Source: Mitsuaria sp. WAJ17 | GTDB taxonomy: Bacteria; Pseudomonadota; Gammaproteobacteria; Burkholderiales; Burkholderiaceae_C | Assembly (NCBI RefSeq): GCF_014174515.1 | Contig: NZ_JACJUG010000016.1 | Location: 1-64,000, forward strand | Direction: 5' to 3' | Length of the DNA: 64,000 nt | Part shown: positions 29,138 to 39,259 of the stretch, piece after piece | How positions within the stretch are numbered: the first letter of the stretch is position 1 | How the letters are laid out: each line of letters opens with the position of its first letter | Program-made: the position numbers and the translations under genes | Notes under the pieces: model-generated | Databases searched by the model: none | Seen by the model: only the letters and a program-made list of their open reading frames with translations | What the model was told of the DNA's origin: nothing

Positions 29138-29773
29138 ATGAACAAGCTTTCCGATCTGCGCAAGAGCTACGAGTTGGCTGAGCTGGATGAATCCCAGGCC
29201 TCCAACGAGCCCCTGATCCAGTTCCGCCAGTGGCTCGACGAAGCCCTGAAGGCCGAGCTGCCCGAGCCCAATGCCATGACCCTGGCCACCGTGGGCGCGG
29301 ACGGTCGCCCCTCGACCCGCATCGTGCTGATCAAGGGCCTCGATGAACGCGGCATCGTCTGGTACACCAACTACGACAGCCGCAAGGGCCATGAGCTCTC
29401 CGTCCATCCCTTTGCTGCCCTGCAGTTTCATTGGGTGGAGTTGGAGCGCGTGGTGCGCATCGAGGGTCGGGTCGAGAAGGTCAGCGCAGAGGAATCTGAC
29501 GCCTACTTCCACTCGCGCCCCCTGGACTCCCGCCTGGGCGCCTGGGCATCCCCGCAGAGTCAGGTGATCAGCTCCCGCGCCGTGCTGGTGGCCAATGCCG
29601 CCAAGGCCGCCGCGATGCACGGGCTGAGCCCGAGCCGCCCCCCGCATTGGGGGGGCTACCGTCTGGTGCCCGAGCGATGGGAGTTCTGGCAGGGCCGCAA
29701 GTCCCGTCTGCATGACCGCATCTCCTACAAGCTTGAGGGACAGGCCTGGACCAAGGAGCGCCTCGCGCCCTGA
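29138..29773 (+). CDS. pdxH: pyridoxamine 5'-phosphate oxidase
   Basis: FMN-dependent oxidase making pyridoxal phosphate; 211 residues. The motifs [58 protein letters not shown] and the C-terminal RLHDRISYK block are all present. The ATG at 29138 begins [16 protein letters not shown] as in the family. Confidence 0.96.
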   Translation: MNKLSDLRKSYELAELDESQASNEPLIQFRQWLDEALKAELPEPNAMTLATVGADGRPSTRIVLIKGLDERGIVWYTNYDSRKGHELSVHPFAALQFHWVELERVVRIEGRVEKVSAEESDAYFHSRPLDSRLGAWASPQSQVISSRAVLVANAAKAAAMHGLSPSRPPHWGGYRLVPERWEFWQGRKSRLHDRISYKLEGQAWTKERLAP

Positions 29774-29795
29774 AGTCTTCCGGCCAGGCCAACCC

Positions 29796-31895
29796 TCAGA
29801 AGCGCAGCTGCACGCCCGTGGCCACGCTGCGCCCAGGCAGTGGCGCCCAGTCGCGGATGGTTGACATGCTGGACGCGCGGTAGCCCAGGGCATTGCCAAG
29901 GTTGTCGAGCTTGAGGTACCACAGCGCATCCGCCTGGCCCCAACGGAACTGCCGGCTCAATGACAGGCGAGCCAGGGTGTAGCCTGGCGTGGCCCGGTCG
30001 ATTGCCGGTACGCGGTTCTGCACCGCGGCCTGCTGGATCTCCAGACGCAGGCCCCAGGCCCCGCCCTGCCCGTCCAGGCTCAGCGTGCTGCGCTGGGGAG
30101 CAATGCGCGGCAGCGGCTCACCGTGACTCAGGTCATTGCCTTGCACCCAATCGAGCTGCAAGCCGGCCTGCCACTGCCAAGCAGACAGCGCGCCCGGCAG
30201 CCAGGGCAGGCGCAAATCCTGCTGCAGGCTCAGCTCCAGGCCCTGCAGGCGCGCCCCGACGGCCTGGTAGGCGTAGACCGGCAACGACTCTCCACCGTCG
30301 CCTGGCACCGAGGCACCGGTCGCTCGCAGAGCGATGTAGTCCTTGAAGCGGGTCCGGTAGGCATTGACTTCCACGCTGCCGCTGGCGTGCTTCCAGTGCA
30401 GGCCCAGGTCCAGACCGCTGGCATGCTCCAGGCCCAGGGTCGCATCGCCCTGCTCGAAGGCGCCGGTGGCCACATGCACGCCGCTGGCAAAAAGTTCACC
30501 CGCCGATGGCGCGCGCTCGGAGTGGTTGATATTGAGGCTCAGGCCCAGGGCCGGCACCGGATGCCAGCTGAGGCTGGCCGAGGCGCTGGCTGGTGCATAA
30601 CGTCGCTCTGTGGCGGGTCCGAAGCGTGCGTCCGTTGCGTCTGGGGCATCGCCGTCGGAATGCACGCGCACCTGGTCGCGGCGTGCACCCAGGCCCAGCT
30701 GCCAGGGGCCGTCGCTCCATTGCTCCAGAATGAAGAGCCCCTGGGCGCGGTTGCGATTGCTGGGCATCAGGGCCTCCTCGCCCTGGACCTCGAAGCGGCT
30801 CTGCTCCAATTGCCAGCCCAACACGCCGCGAGCGCCGGCCAGCGGCGCATGCTCGGCCTGCAGGCGCAGCTCAGAGCCGCGCTGGGCAAAACGTGTCCCC
30901 AGGGCGCCATCGCCCTCGATCTCGTCATGCTGGTAGCGGGCACGACTGAATTGCCACTGCAGCTTGCGCAGCGGACCTTCGTTCCAGCGCCATTCGCCGG
31001 CGCCAGCCACGCGCTGGCGCTGCATGGCGATCTTCACATCGGGCTCCACCGTCACGCCGTAGTCGTTGCGGTAGTCGTCGAAGCTCAGGCCCGCATAGCC
31101 GTCCCGACCCAGCCATGAGCCGCCCAGGGCAGCGCTTCGCGCGGCGCTGGCTGAGTTGCGCACATGGTCCATCGGCTGGCCGTCCGGGGCGGTGAACCCG
31201 GGCGTCCTCTGGTCATCGGCCAGGCGGCGGGACACGTCGGCATGCCAGGCCCAGGCACCCTGCCCACCGTCCAGCACGGCGGCCAGGGCGCGCTCGTTCG
31301 AGGCGCCGCCCAGCCTGAACTCCGCGGCACCGGACAGCCCCTGGGCCGGGCTGCGCGGGATGCGGTTGTCGATGGTGTTGACCACGCCACCGATCGCATT
31401 GCCACCGTACAGCAGGGCCGCCGCGCCACGCAGCACCTCGATGCGATCAACGACCAGTGGATCGACGGGCACCGCATGGTCGTAGCTGAGGCTGGAGACG
31501 TCCAGCGAGCCGCCCGCGTTGTTGAGCATGCGCACGCGCTCGCCGTCCAGGCCACGGATGGTGGGTCGGCTGGCATTGGGCCCGAAAGATGTGGCCGCGA
31601 TGCCGGGCAGTCCTTCGACGGTCTCGCCCACGCTGGCGCCGCGGCGCAGCAACAGGGCATCGCCGGCCAGGGCCTGGCCCGGCTGGGCCAGTTCCTTGTT
31701 GCCCAGAGGATTGCCGGTCACTTGAACGGCGTCCAGGGTCTGCCTGTCCGCGGGATTGCCTTCAGCATGTACCCATTGCACGGTGAGCAATCCCAGCAGC
31801 AGCGCGGTGCGTGGCCACGCCGGGGCGGCAGGGGACGAGGAGGTGATGCCCTGGCGCGCAACGCGCCGGGCTTGGTGTCGAGACTTGTCTTGCAT
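29796..31895 (-). CDS. TonB-dependent outer-membrane receptor, ZnuD-like
   Basis: A 699-residue outer-membrane receptor. The signal segment (AWPRTALLLGLLTVQWVHAE) ends near residue 45. The plug domain has LDAVQVTGN, GASVGETVEGLPGIAATSFG, RPTIRGLDGERVRMLNNAGG and VDPLVVDRIEVLRGAAALLY, followed by a 22-strand-type barrel ending in aromatic F (GVQLRF). The plug wording matches ZnuD-type zinc receptors of Neisseria. Downstream-strand neighbours (a small His-containing exported protein and an FtsX-type ABC transporter) fit a metal-uptake locus. Zinc is inferred, not shown. Confidence 0.85.
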   Translation of the reverse strand: MQDKSRHQARRVARQGITSSSPAAPAWPRTALLLGLLTVQWVHAEGNPADRQTLDAVQVTGNPLGNKELAQPGQALAGDALLLRRGASVGETVEGLPGIAATSFGPNASRPTIRGLDGERVRMLNNAGGSLDVSSLSYDHAVPVDPLVVDRIEVLRGAAALLYGGNAIGGVVNTIDNRIPRSPAQGLSGAAEFRLGGASNERALAAVLDGGQGAWAWHADVSRRLADDQRTPGFTAPDGQPMDHVRNSASAARSAALGGSWLGRDGYAGLSFDDYRNDYGVTVEPDVKIAMQRQRVAGAGEWRWNEGPLRKLQWQFSRARYQHDEIEGDGALGTRFAQRGSELRLQAEHAPLAGARGVLGWQLEQSRFEVQGEEALMPSNRNRAQGLFILEQWSDGPWQLGLGARRDQVRVHSDGDAPDATDARFGPATERRYAPASASASLSWHPVPALGLSLNINHSERAPSAGELFASGVHVATGAFEQGDATLGLEHASGLDLGLHWKHASGSVEVNAYRTRFKDYIALRATGASVPGDGGESLPVYAYQAVGARLQGLELSLQQDLRLPWLPGALSAWQWQAGLQLDWVQGNDLSHGEPLPRIAPQRSTLSLDGQGGAWGLRLEIQQAAVQNRVPAIDRATPGYTLARLSLSRQFRWGQADALWYLKLDNLGNALGYRASSMSTIRDWAPLPGRSVATGVQLRF

Positions 31896-32043
31896 GGATG
31901 CTGGGCCTGCTGGATGAGGCCCCCTGGCATTGGCGAGCGCCGATGGCCTCGCCGGGTCTGAGTGGCGGGCGCTATGGCGCCCGCACGCCCGCAGCGCGCA
32001 TGCGCCACCGGACGAGCTTCATGCCCCTGGACGGGGCGGACTC

Positions 32044-32415
32044 TCAGGCAAGAAAAGGCGGACCGCGCGCCCGCGGGATGGCCGGCGACGCTTCGGCGGA
32101 CACCGGTTCGGGGCCTGGGGCGGTCACCGTGGCCAGCGTCAGCAGGACGGTGTGCGGTGATGCACCACTGACCTGATCGCCGTGGGCGAGCTGGTCGAAA
32201 AGCTGGCAGTCTGTGGAGCCCAGCGCATGGCCCCAGGCGTCCGAGGATCCCTGCTCGACGGCCGCAGCCGCCAGCCTGAAGCCCTGGTGAGCCGCGCGGT
32301 GGCCCTGACCCAGGCCCTGGGCCAGCAGCAGGCACAGGGCCAGCCAGGCGTGCAGCGCCACGGCCGGCCAGAGGCGGGTGCGACGCGGCAAGCTCACCAC
32401 AGACACTCCCGGCAC
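32044..32415 (-). CDS. small exported His-containing protein (DUF2946-like)
   Basis: A 123-residue protein with a hydrophobic signal segment (LWPAVALHAWLALCLLLAQG at about 15-34) and then possible metal ligands: GQGHRAAHQGFR, DAWGHALGSTDCQ and FDQLAHGDQ. Small His-rich proteins of this kind (DUF2946) often precede metal-receptor genes. It starts with GTG. It lies 148 bases upstream of the receptor on the same strand. Confidence 0.6.
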   Translation of the reverse strand: MPGVSVVSLPRRTRLWPAVALHAWLALCLLLAQGLGQGHRAAHQGFRLAAAAVEQGSSDAWGHALGSTDCQLFDQLAHGDQVSGASPHTVLLTLATVTAPGPEPVSAEASPAIPRARGPPFLA

Positions 32416-32618
32416 AAGGAATGCCTGGCTTCGCAGCCCAGCCCGCGCACAGGCGCCGCCTTGCCCACCCGGCCATCAAGGGCAGGAAGCAGCGTGCAAG
32501 CGGGGTAGCTGGGGTGGACCAAAGCAGGGACCGGAAGGTTCAAAGACAGCGGCATTGTGCACAGCCCCCGCCACCGTGCCATCAGGCATGCCCCGGATAT
32601 CGTCAGGCCTTGAGAGGA

Positions 32619-33893
32619 TCACTCCCCCGGCTGCAACATTCGCGAGACCTGCAAATGCCAAGCGCACCAGGCAGGCCAGGCGGCACCGGCCAGGGCCAGC
32701 AGGGCAGCCAGCAGTACCAGGAGCAACCCATGCTGCAGGCCATGGCCCTGGGTGCCCAGCCAATGCAGCTGTTCAGGGGCCGCCAGGTGCCGCAGGCTCG
32801 TCCAGGCCAGTTCGCTGAGCCCCCAAGCCAGCACCAGGGCCAGCGCTGCCAGCCACAACCACTCCAGCAGGGGCAGCAGCGCCACGCGGCTCGCCGGCGC
32901 GCCCAGTACCCGCAGCAGGACCAGGTCCTGGCGGCGCTGCTCCTGGGCCTGCAGCATCAGCGCGAAGGCCGCCAGCCAGGCGCACACCAGCAGCAGGACC
33001 AGCAAGGTCTTGAGCAGCATCGGCAGCCAGCCCAGGGCCGCAGCCATGCGCCCGATTTCCTCGCGAGGCACGGCGGCCTGGAGCTGAGCCTGGGCATTGA
33101 GCCAGGGCAGCAGCACGCTCAGGGCCTCAGGGCTGGCCGGGCTGACGAGCACATGACTGATATCGCCCAGGCTCTCCTCGCCAGCGTCGGACCCTGGCTG
33201 CCCGCCCATCCCGTTCAGGCCTACGGACAGTGAGGGTGCCCGGGTGGCGGCCGGCTGCCGCAGGGCCCACAGGGAGCTCAGGTCGGTCAGGATAAGGCCG
33301 TCCAGTGCCGAACCCTGGCGCGCCAGGATGCCGACGACAACGAAAGGCCGAGGCGGCGCCCCGGCGAGGTTTCGCCCCGGCTGCTCAAGGCCGTTGAACT
33401 CGGCGCCCACGGCCAGGCCCAGGCCTTGTGCAGCGTCCGCGCCCAGCACCACCTCCATCACATGCTCAAAGCCGCGCCCCTTGGCCAGGCGCGCCTGGCG
33501 CAAGGCCAGGAAAGGCGCTTCGGTCCCCAGCACAGCAAAGCCCCGGTGGCGTCCACCCAGCAGCACGGGCACAGCCTGCTGCACTTGCGGCAAGCCTCGC
33601 AGCAGCGGCACGGACTCATATGGCAGCGTCCCGCCGGGCTCACTAAGCAGCTGGATGGCGGACAGGGTCTGCCGCCAGGGATCGCCCTTGGGCCCGACCA
33701 GGAGCTCCATGCCCCGAAGTTCACGCTCCAGCCGCTGGGGAATGCGCTGGCTCAGCTGCATCAGCAGCCCCGCAGCCGTCAGCGCCAGGCTCAGCAGCAG
33801 AAGGCTCATGCCGGCGTACTGCGGCCTGGCCCACAGATGGCGCCAGGCCAGCCATGGCAGCGTCGGCCCCACACCTGATCCCCATCGCCTCAT
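32619..33893 (-). CDS. FtsX-type ABC transporter permease
   Basis: A 424-residue MacB/LolC-like permease: one N-terminal membrane helix (about 27-47, YAGMSLLLLSLALTAAGLLM), a large periplasmic domain (about 50-285) containing VLGTEAPFLALRQA, and three C-terminal helices (about 288-315, 338-362, 383-408). It is similar in layout to the PA4065-type permease of the zinc-responsive operon of Pseudomonas (from memory). It overlaps its ATPase gene by four bases. Confidence 0.82.
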   Translation of the reverse strand: MRRWGSGVGPTLPWLAWRHLWARPQYAGMSLLLLSLALTAAGLLMQLSQRIPQRLERELRGMELLVGPKGDPWRQTLSAIQLLSEPGGTLPYESVPLLRGLPQVQQAVPVLLGGRHRGFAVLGTEAPFLALRQARLAKGRGFEHVMEVVLGADAAQGLGLAVGAEFNGLEQPGRNLAGAPPRPFVVVGILARQGSALDGLILTDLSSLWALRQPAATRAPSLSVGLNGMGGQPGSDAGEESLGDISHVLVSPASPEALSVLLPWLNAQAQLQAAVPREEIGRMAAALGWLPMLLKTLLVLLLVCAWLAAFALMLQAQEQRRQDLVLLRVLGAPASRVALLPLLEWLWLAALALVLAWGLSELAWTSLRHLAAPEQLHWLGTQGHGLQHGLLLVLLAALLALAGAAWPAWCAWHLQVSRMLQPGE

Positions 33894-34621
33894 CCCGGCT
33901 GCCCTCCCAGCACCGTGCTGAGTCCTGCCGTCAGGCCTGAAGCAAGCCAGCCCAGGTTGCGCAAACGGTGCAACTGCACGGGAAGCAGGGTCTGGAAGCG
34001 CTGGACCACGCGCGCGTCATGCGTGGTCACTACAAGGGTGACGTGATGTTCGGCAGCCGCCTGGCACAGCAGGCCGATCATGCGCTCGCTGGCCTCCTCG
34101 TCCAGGTTGGCGGTGGGCTCGTCGGCCAGCAGGAGGCGCGGCCCGCGCAGCAGCGCACGCGCCAGGATCACCCGCTGAAGCTGGCCCTGGTTGAGCTGGC
34201 CCGCGCGACGCTTGGCCAGCCCCTCCAGGCCCAGGCTGGTCACCACGAGGCCGATGCGTTCTTTGTCCACGGGAAGGCCGGCGGCCAGGAAGGGCAGGCG
34301 CAGGTTCTCCAGCACATTGAGCGAGGGACTCAGGTGCAGACGCGGCGAGACCAGGCCCAATTGGCTGCCCCGCCAGCGGTCCACGGCCGAGCCCTGGAGT
34401 TGCCCCAGCTCCACGCCTGCCAGGCGCAATTGCCCGTCGGACGGGCGCAGCAGGCCGGCCATCAGATTCAGCAGGGTGGACTTGCCGGCACCAGAAGAGC
34501 CATGCACCAGCAGGTGATGGCGCGGCGCCAGCACGAAATCGTCAAAGTACAGCAAGGCGCCACCGGGATAGGCATGACGCAGGCTGTGCCAGGCGATCAT
34601 GGGTTCGCTGAGCACGGTCAT
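33890..34621 (-). CDS. ABC transporter ATP-binding protein, MacB/LolD-like
   Basis: Cytoplasmic ATPase of 243 residues that pairs with the FtsX-type permease. Walker A GSSGAGKSTLL; the Q-loop region reads LVSPRLHLSPSLNVLENLRL; Walker B LLLADEPTANLDEE; H-loop VVTTHD. The ABC signature is unusual: LNQGQLQRV in place of LSGGQ-QRV. The ATG at 34621 (MTVLSEPMIAWHSLRHAYPG) is preferred over 34648. Transport direction is unknown; the context suggests metal handling. Confidence 0.83.
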   Translation of the reverse strand: MTVLSEPMIAWHSLRHAYPGGALLYFDDFVLAPRHHLLVHGSSGAGKSTLLNLMAGLLRPSDGQLRLAGVELGQLQGSAVDRWRGSQLGLVSPRLHLSPSLNVLENLRLPFLAAGLPVDKERIGLVVTSLGLEGLAKRRAGQLNQGQLQRVILARALLRGPRLLLADEPTANLDEEASERMIGLLCQAAAEHHVTLVVTTHDARVVQRFQTLLPVQLHRLRNLGWLASGLTAGLSTVLGGQPG

Positions 34622-34678
34622 GCGCCACCCCCCCACTGCCGAGGGCACGGCATGGAAGAACGCCTCGCGCGGATGGTC

Positions 34679-35233
34679 TCAGTCCGTCCCTGCATCGTCA
34701 CGCATCAAATGTCCGAAGGTCTTCATGAACTTGTCGACCTTGCCGGCGACCACGAACACACAGTAGCCCTGGTCCGGGTTGCGGGCGAAATACTGGTGAT
34801 GATAGGGCTCGGCGCTGCTGTAAAGGCGCAGCGGCTGAAGCTCGGTCACCACTCGCCCGCCCAGGACCGTGTCGGCTGCAGCCAGGAAGGCGCGGGCCAG
34901 AGCCTCGTCGTCCGGGTGCTCATGGTAGATGCCCGAACGGTACTGCGTGCCGACGTCCGCCCCTTGCCGGTTCAGGCTGGTCGGGTCGTGGATGCAGAAG
35001 AACACCTCCAGCAACTGGCTCAGGCTCACGTGGCTGGGGTCGTAGTCGATGCGCACCACCTCGGCGTGGCCGGTCCGGCCGGTGCAAACCTGCTCGTAGC
35101 TGGGATTGGGCAGCTCGCCGTTGCAGTAGCCGGGCTCCACGGCCCGCACGCCGCGGACTCGGGCGAACACCGCCTCGGTGCACCAGAAGCAGCCGCCTCC
35201 CAGCGTGATGCGGCCCGTACCAGCATGGCTCAT
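34679..35233 (-). CDS. msrA: peptide methionine (S)-S-oxide reductase
   Basis: Repairs oxidised methionine; 184 residues. The catalytic motif GGCFWCTEAVF is at about 14-24, with GYCNGELPNPSYEQVCTGRT and QYRSGIYHEHPDDEA following. YHHQYFARNPDQGYC near the end carries the resolving Cys. The ATG at 35233 gives MSHAGTGRITLGGGCFWC; upstream residues in the frame are not family-like. Confidence 0.95.
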   Translation of the reverse strand: MSHAGTGRITLGGGCFWCTEAVFARVRGVRAVEPGYCNGELPNPSYEQVCTGRTGHAEVVRIDYDPSHVSLSQLLEVFFCIHDPTSLNRQGADVGTQYRSGIYHEHPDDEALARAFLAAADTVLGGRVVTELQPLRLYSSAEPYHHQYFARNPDQGYCVFVVAGKVDKFMKTFGHLMRDDAGTD

Positions 35234-35374
35234 CGTTTGTTTCTCCAATGACGCAGTCCCGCGTCGACAGCCTGCATTGTGCAGCGGACACCACGCCGCA
35301 TGCTCAAATCGCGGCCTGACTGAGCGCCGGCAGCCGTCCCGGCATCCTCCCGTGCACGGACGCATCGCCACACC

Positions 35375-36160
35375 ATGGATCTCTACACCCCCTTCAAGGC
35401 CCTGTGCCTGGCCTTGCTGGCGCCCCCCGGCCTGCTGCTGCCGCCCCTAATGGCGGGCGCGCTGCTGTGGCGGCGTGCCGGCCGCTGGCGTTGGGCGCTT
35501 CCGGCGGTCTTCGCGCTGATGTGGCTGTCGCTGTGCGAAGCGCCGGCCCTGCTGCTGCAGCATGCCCTGCTCCGCCCCTCGCCCCCGCTGCACCTGGAGG
35601 CCCGGGACTGCCAGGCGCCTTCCCCGACTCTGGTGCTGGTGCTGGGGGGCGGCATCCACCAGTGGACGGCCGAGCGGGAAGGCCCCGACCTCAAGCTGGG
35701 CACATTGGAGCGGCTGCGCCATGGCGTCCGGCTGGCCCGGCGCTGCGACTGGCCTTTGGGCTTCACCGGCGGCCTGCCCACGCCTGCGAAGCCAGGCGAC
35801 GTTCCGGAGAGCCTGGTGGCGGAACAGGTGGCCCGCGAGGAGTTCGGCATGCCCCTGTCATTGGCCGAGCCTGCCGCCCGCGACACCCGCGAGAACGCCC
35901 GCCTGAGCCTGCCCCTGCTGCGCGAGCGGGGCATACAGCGCCTGGTGCTGGTCACGCATGCCGAGCACATGCCCCGCAGCCTGCGGGCCTTCGAGACCGC
36001 GGCGCAGGCCGCGCACTATCCGCTGGCGCTCCTGCCCGCACCCGTGGGCGGGCGGCCGCTGGAGGAGCTGTCACCCTACGATTGGACGCCGTCGGACGCC
36101 GGGTACCGCCGCATGCGCTACGTCTTCTACGAGTTCCTGGGGCAGCTGGCCGGGCATTGA
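35375..36160 (+). CDS. YdcF/ElyC-family (DUF218) envelope protein
   Basis: A 261-residue membrane-anchored protein. Two N-terminal helices (about 8-30 and 38-62) are followed by a DUF218 domain: TLVLVLGGGIHQWTAE, RLRHGVRLARRC, GFTGGLPTP, EPAARDTRENARLSLPLLRE and LVLVTHAEHMPRSLRAFETA. ElyC of E. coli affects peptidoglycan assembly and the lipid carrier. The gene is single and divergent from msrA. After it, 36161-36432 holds only short weak hairpins. Confidence 0.85.
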   Translation: MDLYTPFKALCLALLAPPGLLLPPLMAGALLWRRAGRWRWALPAVFALMWLSLCEAPALLLQHALLRPSPPLHLEARDCQAPSPTLVLVLGGGIHQWTAEREGPDLKLGTLERLRHGVRLARRCDWPLGFTGGLPTPAKPGDVPESLVAEQVAREEFGMPLSLAEPAARDTRENARLSLPLLRERGIQRLVLVTHAEHMPRSLRAFETAAQAAHYPLALLPAPVGGRPLEELSPYDWTPSDAGYRRMRYVFYEFLGQLAGH

Positions 36161-36432
36161 ACCGCAGACATTGACCGCCGCAGGCTTTGCCCCCAGAAAG
36201 AGGAACCCCCCCGGGCTTTCGCACGGAGGGGTGGGTGGCTGGCGCCACCGGTGGAGCTCAGCGGTGAACGACCGAAGGGCTCCTGGCGCGCAGAGACTGC
36301 GCCAGTTGGAATGCCTATCGTTAGGCTCCCCAAACTTAGACGGCGGCCTTTGGGACTTCAAGCAGCGCCGGCTGTGCATTGGATCCTGATTTACCCCAAG
36401 CGATCCCGCCTGGACTTCGCCAGGCACCACGC

Positions 36433-38010
36433 CTATGGCCGGGCGCCAAAGAGCTTGTCGAACAGAACCTGGCTGGACTGCAGCACCGCGTCCGGCATGG
36501 TGATGGTCCGCCCCCATTCCCGGCTGGTTTCGCCGGGCCACTTGTTGGTGGCGTCCATGCCCATCTTGCCGCCCAGGCCGCTGACGGGGGAGGCAAAGTC
36601 CAGGTAGTCGATGGGCGTGTTCTCCACCAGGGTGGTGTCGCGCACCGGGTCCATGCGGGTGGTGATGGCCCAGACCACTTCCTTCCAGTCCCGCACATCG
36701 ACGTCGTCGTCCACGATGACAATGAACTTGGTGTACATGAATTGCCGCAGGAAGCTCCACAGACCAAACATGAGGCGCTTGGCATGGCCCGGGTAGCTCT
36801 TGCGGATAGAGATCACCGCCATGCGGTAGCTGCAGCCTTCCGGCGGCAGGTAAAAGTCGATGATCTCCGGGAACTGCTTCTGGAGGATGGGCACGAAGAC
36901 CTCGTTGAGCGCCACGCCCAACACCGCCGGCTCGTCAGGTGGCTTGCCGGTATAGGTGCTGTGGTAGATGGGGTTGTCGCGGTGCGTCAGGCGTTGGACC
37001 TCAAAGACGGGGAACCAGTCCTGTTCGTTGTAGTAGCCGGTGTGGTCGCCATAGGGGCCTTCCAGGGCATGGAGGTAGCCCTTGATCTCCTTCAGCGGCA
37101 CGCCGTGCTCACTGCGGCCCTCGAAGCCGGGAGCAGCCGTCGGGATGTGGCCCTCCAGGATGATCTCGGCGGTCGCCGGCACCTGAAGCATGCGGTCGCC
37201 CTCGCCGACCGCCGTGTCCGCCAGCTCGGTGCGTGAGCCCCGAAGCAGGCCGGCGAACTGGTACTCGGACAAGCTGTCCGGCACCGGCGTTACCGCGCCC
37301 AGGGTGGTGGCAGGATCGGCCCCCAGGGCCACGGCAATGGGGAAAGCCTGGCCCGGGTTGGACAGCGCGAAGTCACGGAAGTCGAGCGCGCCGCCCCGGT
37401 GAGCCAGCCAGCGCATGATCAGTTGCCGCGGGCCGATCAGCTGCTGGCGGTAGATGCCTAGGTTCTGGCGCAGGCGCGGCTTGGGAATGGATTGCGGCCC
37501 ACGGGTGATGACCAGCCCCCAGGTCACCAGGGGTGCAGCGTCGCCGGGCCAGCAGTATTGAATAGGGAGCCGCCCCAAATCGAGCGCGTCACCCTCCACG
37601 ATATTGGCCTGGCAGGCCGGCCGGGACACCAGGCTGGGCTTCATGTCCCACAGGGCCTTGCCCATCTGCAGCAGCTTGCCGGCATCCTTCAGTCCCTTGG
37701 GCGGCTCGGGTTCCTTCAGATTGGCCAGCAAATGGCCCACATCGCGAAGCTCGGCCAGGCTGTCCGCCCCCATGCCCAACGCCACCCGGCGCGGTGTTCC
37801 GAAGAGGTTGCCCAGGACCGGCATAGGCTGCCCCCCCACGCCTTGGGGGGTGACCGGCTGCTCAAACAGCAGGGCCGGTCCTTCGGCACGCAGCACCCGG
37901 TCGCACAAGGCGGTCATCTCCAGGTGCGTACTGACGGGATCCTTCACGCGGCGCAGCTCACCCTGGGCTTCCAGGCCGGCCATGAAGGCCCGCAGATCTC
38001 GGTATTTCAT
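36433..38010 (-). CDS. ubiD: 4-hydroxy-3-polyprenylbenzoate decarboxylase UbiD
   Basis: Prenylated-FMN decarboxylase of ubiquinone synthesis, 525 residues (E. coli about 497). Start [20 protein letters not shown] is typical. Metal/prFMN-binding segments [63 protein letters not shown] are visible, and the catalytic Glu/Asp region is intact. An AT-rich promoter region is shared with the divergent transglycosylase gene. Confidence 0.95.
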   Translation of the reverse strand: MKYRDLRAFMAGLEAQGELRRVKDPVSTHLEMTALCDRVLRAEGPALLFEQPVTPQGVGGQPMPVLGNLFGTPRRVALGMGADSLAELRDVGHLLANLKEPEPPKGLKDAGKLLQMGKALWDMKPSLVSRPACQANIVEGDALDLGRLPIQYCWPGDAAPLVTWGLVITRGPQSIPKPRLRQNLGIYRQQLIGPRQLIMRWLAHRGGALDFRDFALSNPGQAFPIAVALGADPATTLGAVTPVPDSLSEYQFAGLLRGSRTELADTAVGEGDRMLQVPATAEIILEGHIPTAAPGFEGRSEHGVPLKEIKGYLHALEGPYGDHTGYYNEQDWFPVFEVQRLTHRDNPIYHSTYTGKPPDEPAVLGVALNEVFVPILQKQFPEIIDFYLPPEGCSYRMAVISIRKSYPGHAKRLMFGLWSFLRQFMYTKFIVIVDDDVDVRDWKEVVWAITTRMDPVRDTTLVENTPIDYLDFASPVSGLGGKMGMDATNKWPGETSREWGRTITMPDAVLQSSQVLFDKLFGARP

Positions 38011-38043
38011 AACTATTAGCTATTAAGACAAGCACTTATAGGC

Positions 38044-38071
38044 TTGACCGGTTATTTTTCATCCTTAGAAT
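38044..38071 (+). promoter_or_regulatory. sigma70-type promoter for the transglycosylase gene
   Basis: TTGACC (38044-38049), a 16-base spacer, and TAGAAT (38066-38071) lie in an AT-rich patch about 190 bases upstream of the transglycosylase ATG. The long leader holds no recognised element. Confidence 0.5.
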
Positions 38072-38262
38072 CCGGCCAGCCTTGCATCAGCAAGGGTTAA
38101 CCCGTGCGCCGTTCCAGGGTTCAAGCGCACGACCGCTGCCAATGGACGCCGCCTGTGGCCGGGCTTCACGCCCGTCCGCAAACCAGGCGGCCCATTATCA
38201 CCGTCGGTCCTGGTCCCGCGTCCTGCGCGGGGTCGGGGTCGGGCGGAGAAGAAAGGAGTCAC

Positions 38263-39099
38263 ATGACAGCGCAAGCTAACCTGTTGAGCCTCGGACGCCA
38301 TGCCCGCATCGCGACCGAGGTGTTCCTCAAAGACATCGGCCAGGGACTGCTGGTCGTCAGCCACAACACCTTGGCCCTGCTCGGGCTCACCGTCGTCGCC
38401 CTGCTGGCCACCTTCGCCAGCCAGGCGGACCTGCGTCATCAACTCGAAAGCCAGACCCTGGGCTGGCTCAGCGCCCGCCAGGAAGCCCGTGCGGAAGCCA
38501 GTGGTGATGTCCTCAACACCCTGAGCGACCCCACCGCCATCCAGCGCGCCACCGCCACCAACCCCAAGGAGCTGAGCCGTCCGCAGGCCGCCGTGGCCCA
38601 GTGGCTGGCGCGGCGCTACAAGGTCGCGCCCGAACCGGTCGCCCGCCTGGTCCAGGAAGCCTGGGTCGTCGGCCAGAAGGCCAAGGTCGAACCCACCCTG
38701 ATCCTGGCCATCATGGCGGTGGAGTCCGGCTTCAACCCTTTTGCGCAGAGCAATGTGGGCGCCCAGGGCCTCATGCAGGTGATGACCCGCGTCCACGATG
38801 ACAAGTACGAGGCCTTCGGCGGCACCCATGCCGCCTTTGACCCGGTCACCAATCTGCGGGTCGGCGTGCAGGTGCTGAAGGAATGCATCCAGCGAGGCGG
38901 CAGCCTGGAGGACGGCCTGAAGTACTACGTCGGCGCCGCCAATCTGAGTGATGACGCCGGCTATGCAGGCCGCGTGCTCAACGAGCATGAGCAGCTCAAG
39001 GCCGTGGCCGCGGGCCGTGCCCCGACGCCGCGCCCCGCGGCCGAGCCCCAGGCACCCATGGCCTCCTCGGCACCGCAGCAGGTGGCGCTGTTGCACTGA
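38263..39099 (+). CDS. membrane-anchored lytic transglycosylase (Slt/MltC-like SLT domain)
   Basis: A 278-residue protein with an N-terminal membrane helix (about 35-57, NTLALLGLTVVALLATFA) and a C-terminal SLT domain: catalytic Glu in ILAIMAVESGFNPFAQSNVG, then GAQGLMQVMTRVHDDKY and a degenerate AAN-type motif GAANLSDDAGYAGRVL. It cleaves peptidoglycan glycan chains. AAAGGAG precedes the ATG at 38263 at the right distance. Confidence 0.88.
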   Translation: MTAQANLLSLGRHARIATEVFLKDIGQGLLVVSHNTLALLGLTVVALLATFASQADLRHQLESQTLGWLSARQEARAEASGDVLNTLSDPTAIQRATATNPKELSRPQAAVAQWLARRYKVAPEPVARLVQEAWVVGQKAKVEPTLILAIMAVESGFNPFAQSNVGAQGLMQVMTRVHDDKYEAFGGTHAAFDPVTNLRVGVQVLKECIQRGGSLEDGLKYYVGAANLSDDAGYAGRVLNEHEQLKAVAAGRAPTPRPAAEPQAPMASSAPQQVALLH

Positions 39100-39137
39100 T
39101 TCATTGGCCTCGCCGGCAAGCTCGAGTCAGCCCAATC

Positions 39138-39170
39138 AAGCCCCGGCGGCCTGCGCCCCGGGGCTTTTCC
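39138..39170 (+). terminator. terminator of the transglycosylase gene
   Basis: The stem AAGCCCCGG / CCGGGGCTT (39138-39146, 39158-39166) is followed by TTCCTTTT. Confidence 0.8.
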
Positions 39171-39259
39171 TTTTGCGCTAGCCCTGCGCAGGTCAAAGGA
39201 GACCGACCCTCCAGGTGTGGAATGGTCCTCCAGCCTGGCAGCCGGACCCGCTACACTCC

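Noticed and set aside
36161..36432. Possible RNA gene between ydcF and ubiD
   Set aside because: Only short hairpins such as CCCAAA/TTTGGG and GCCTGG/CCAGGC; no tRNA, tmRNA or known RNA motif.
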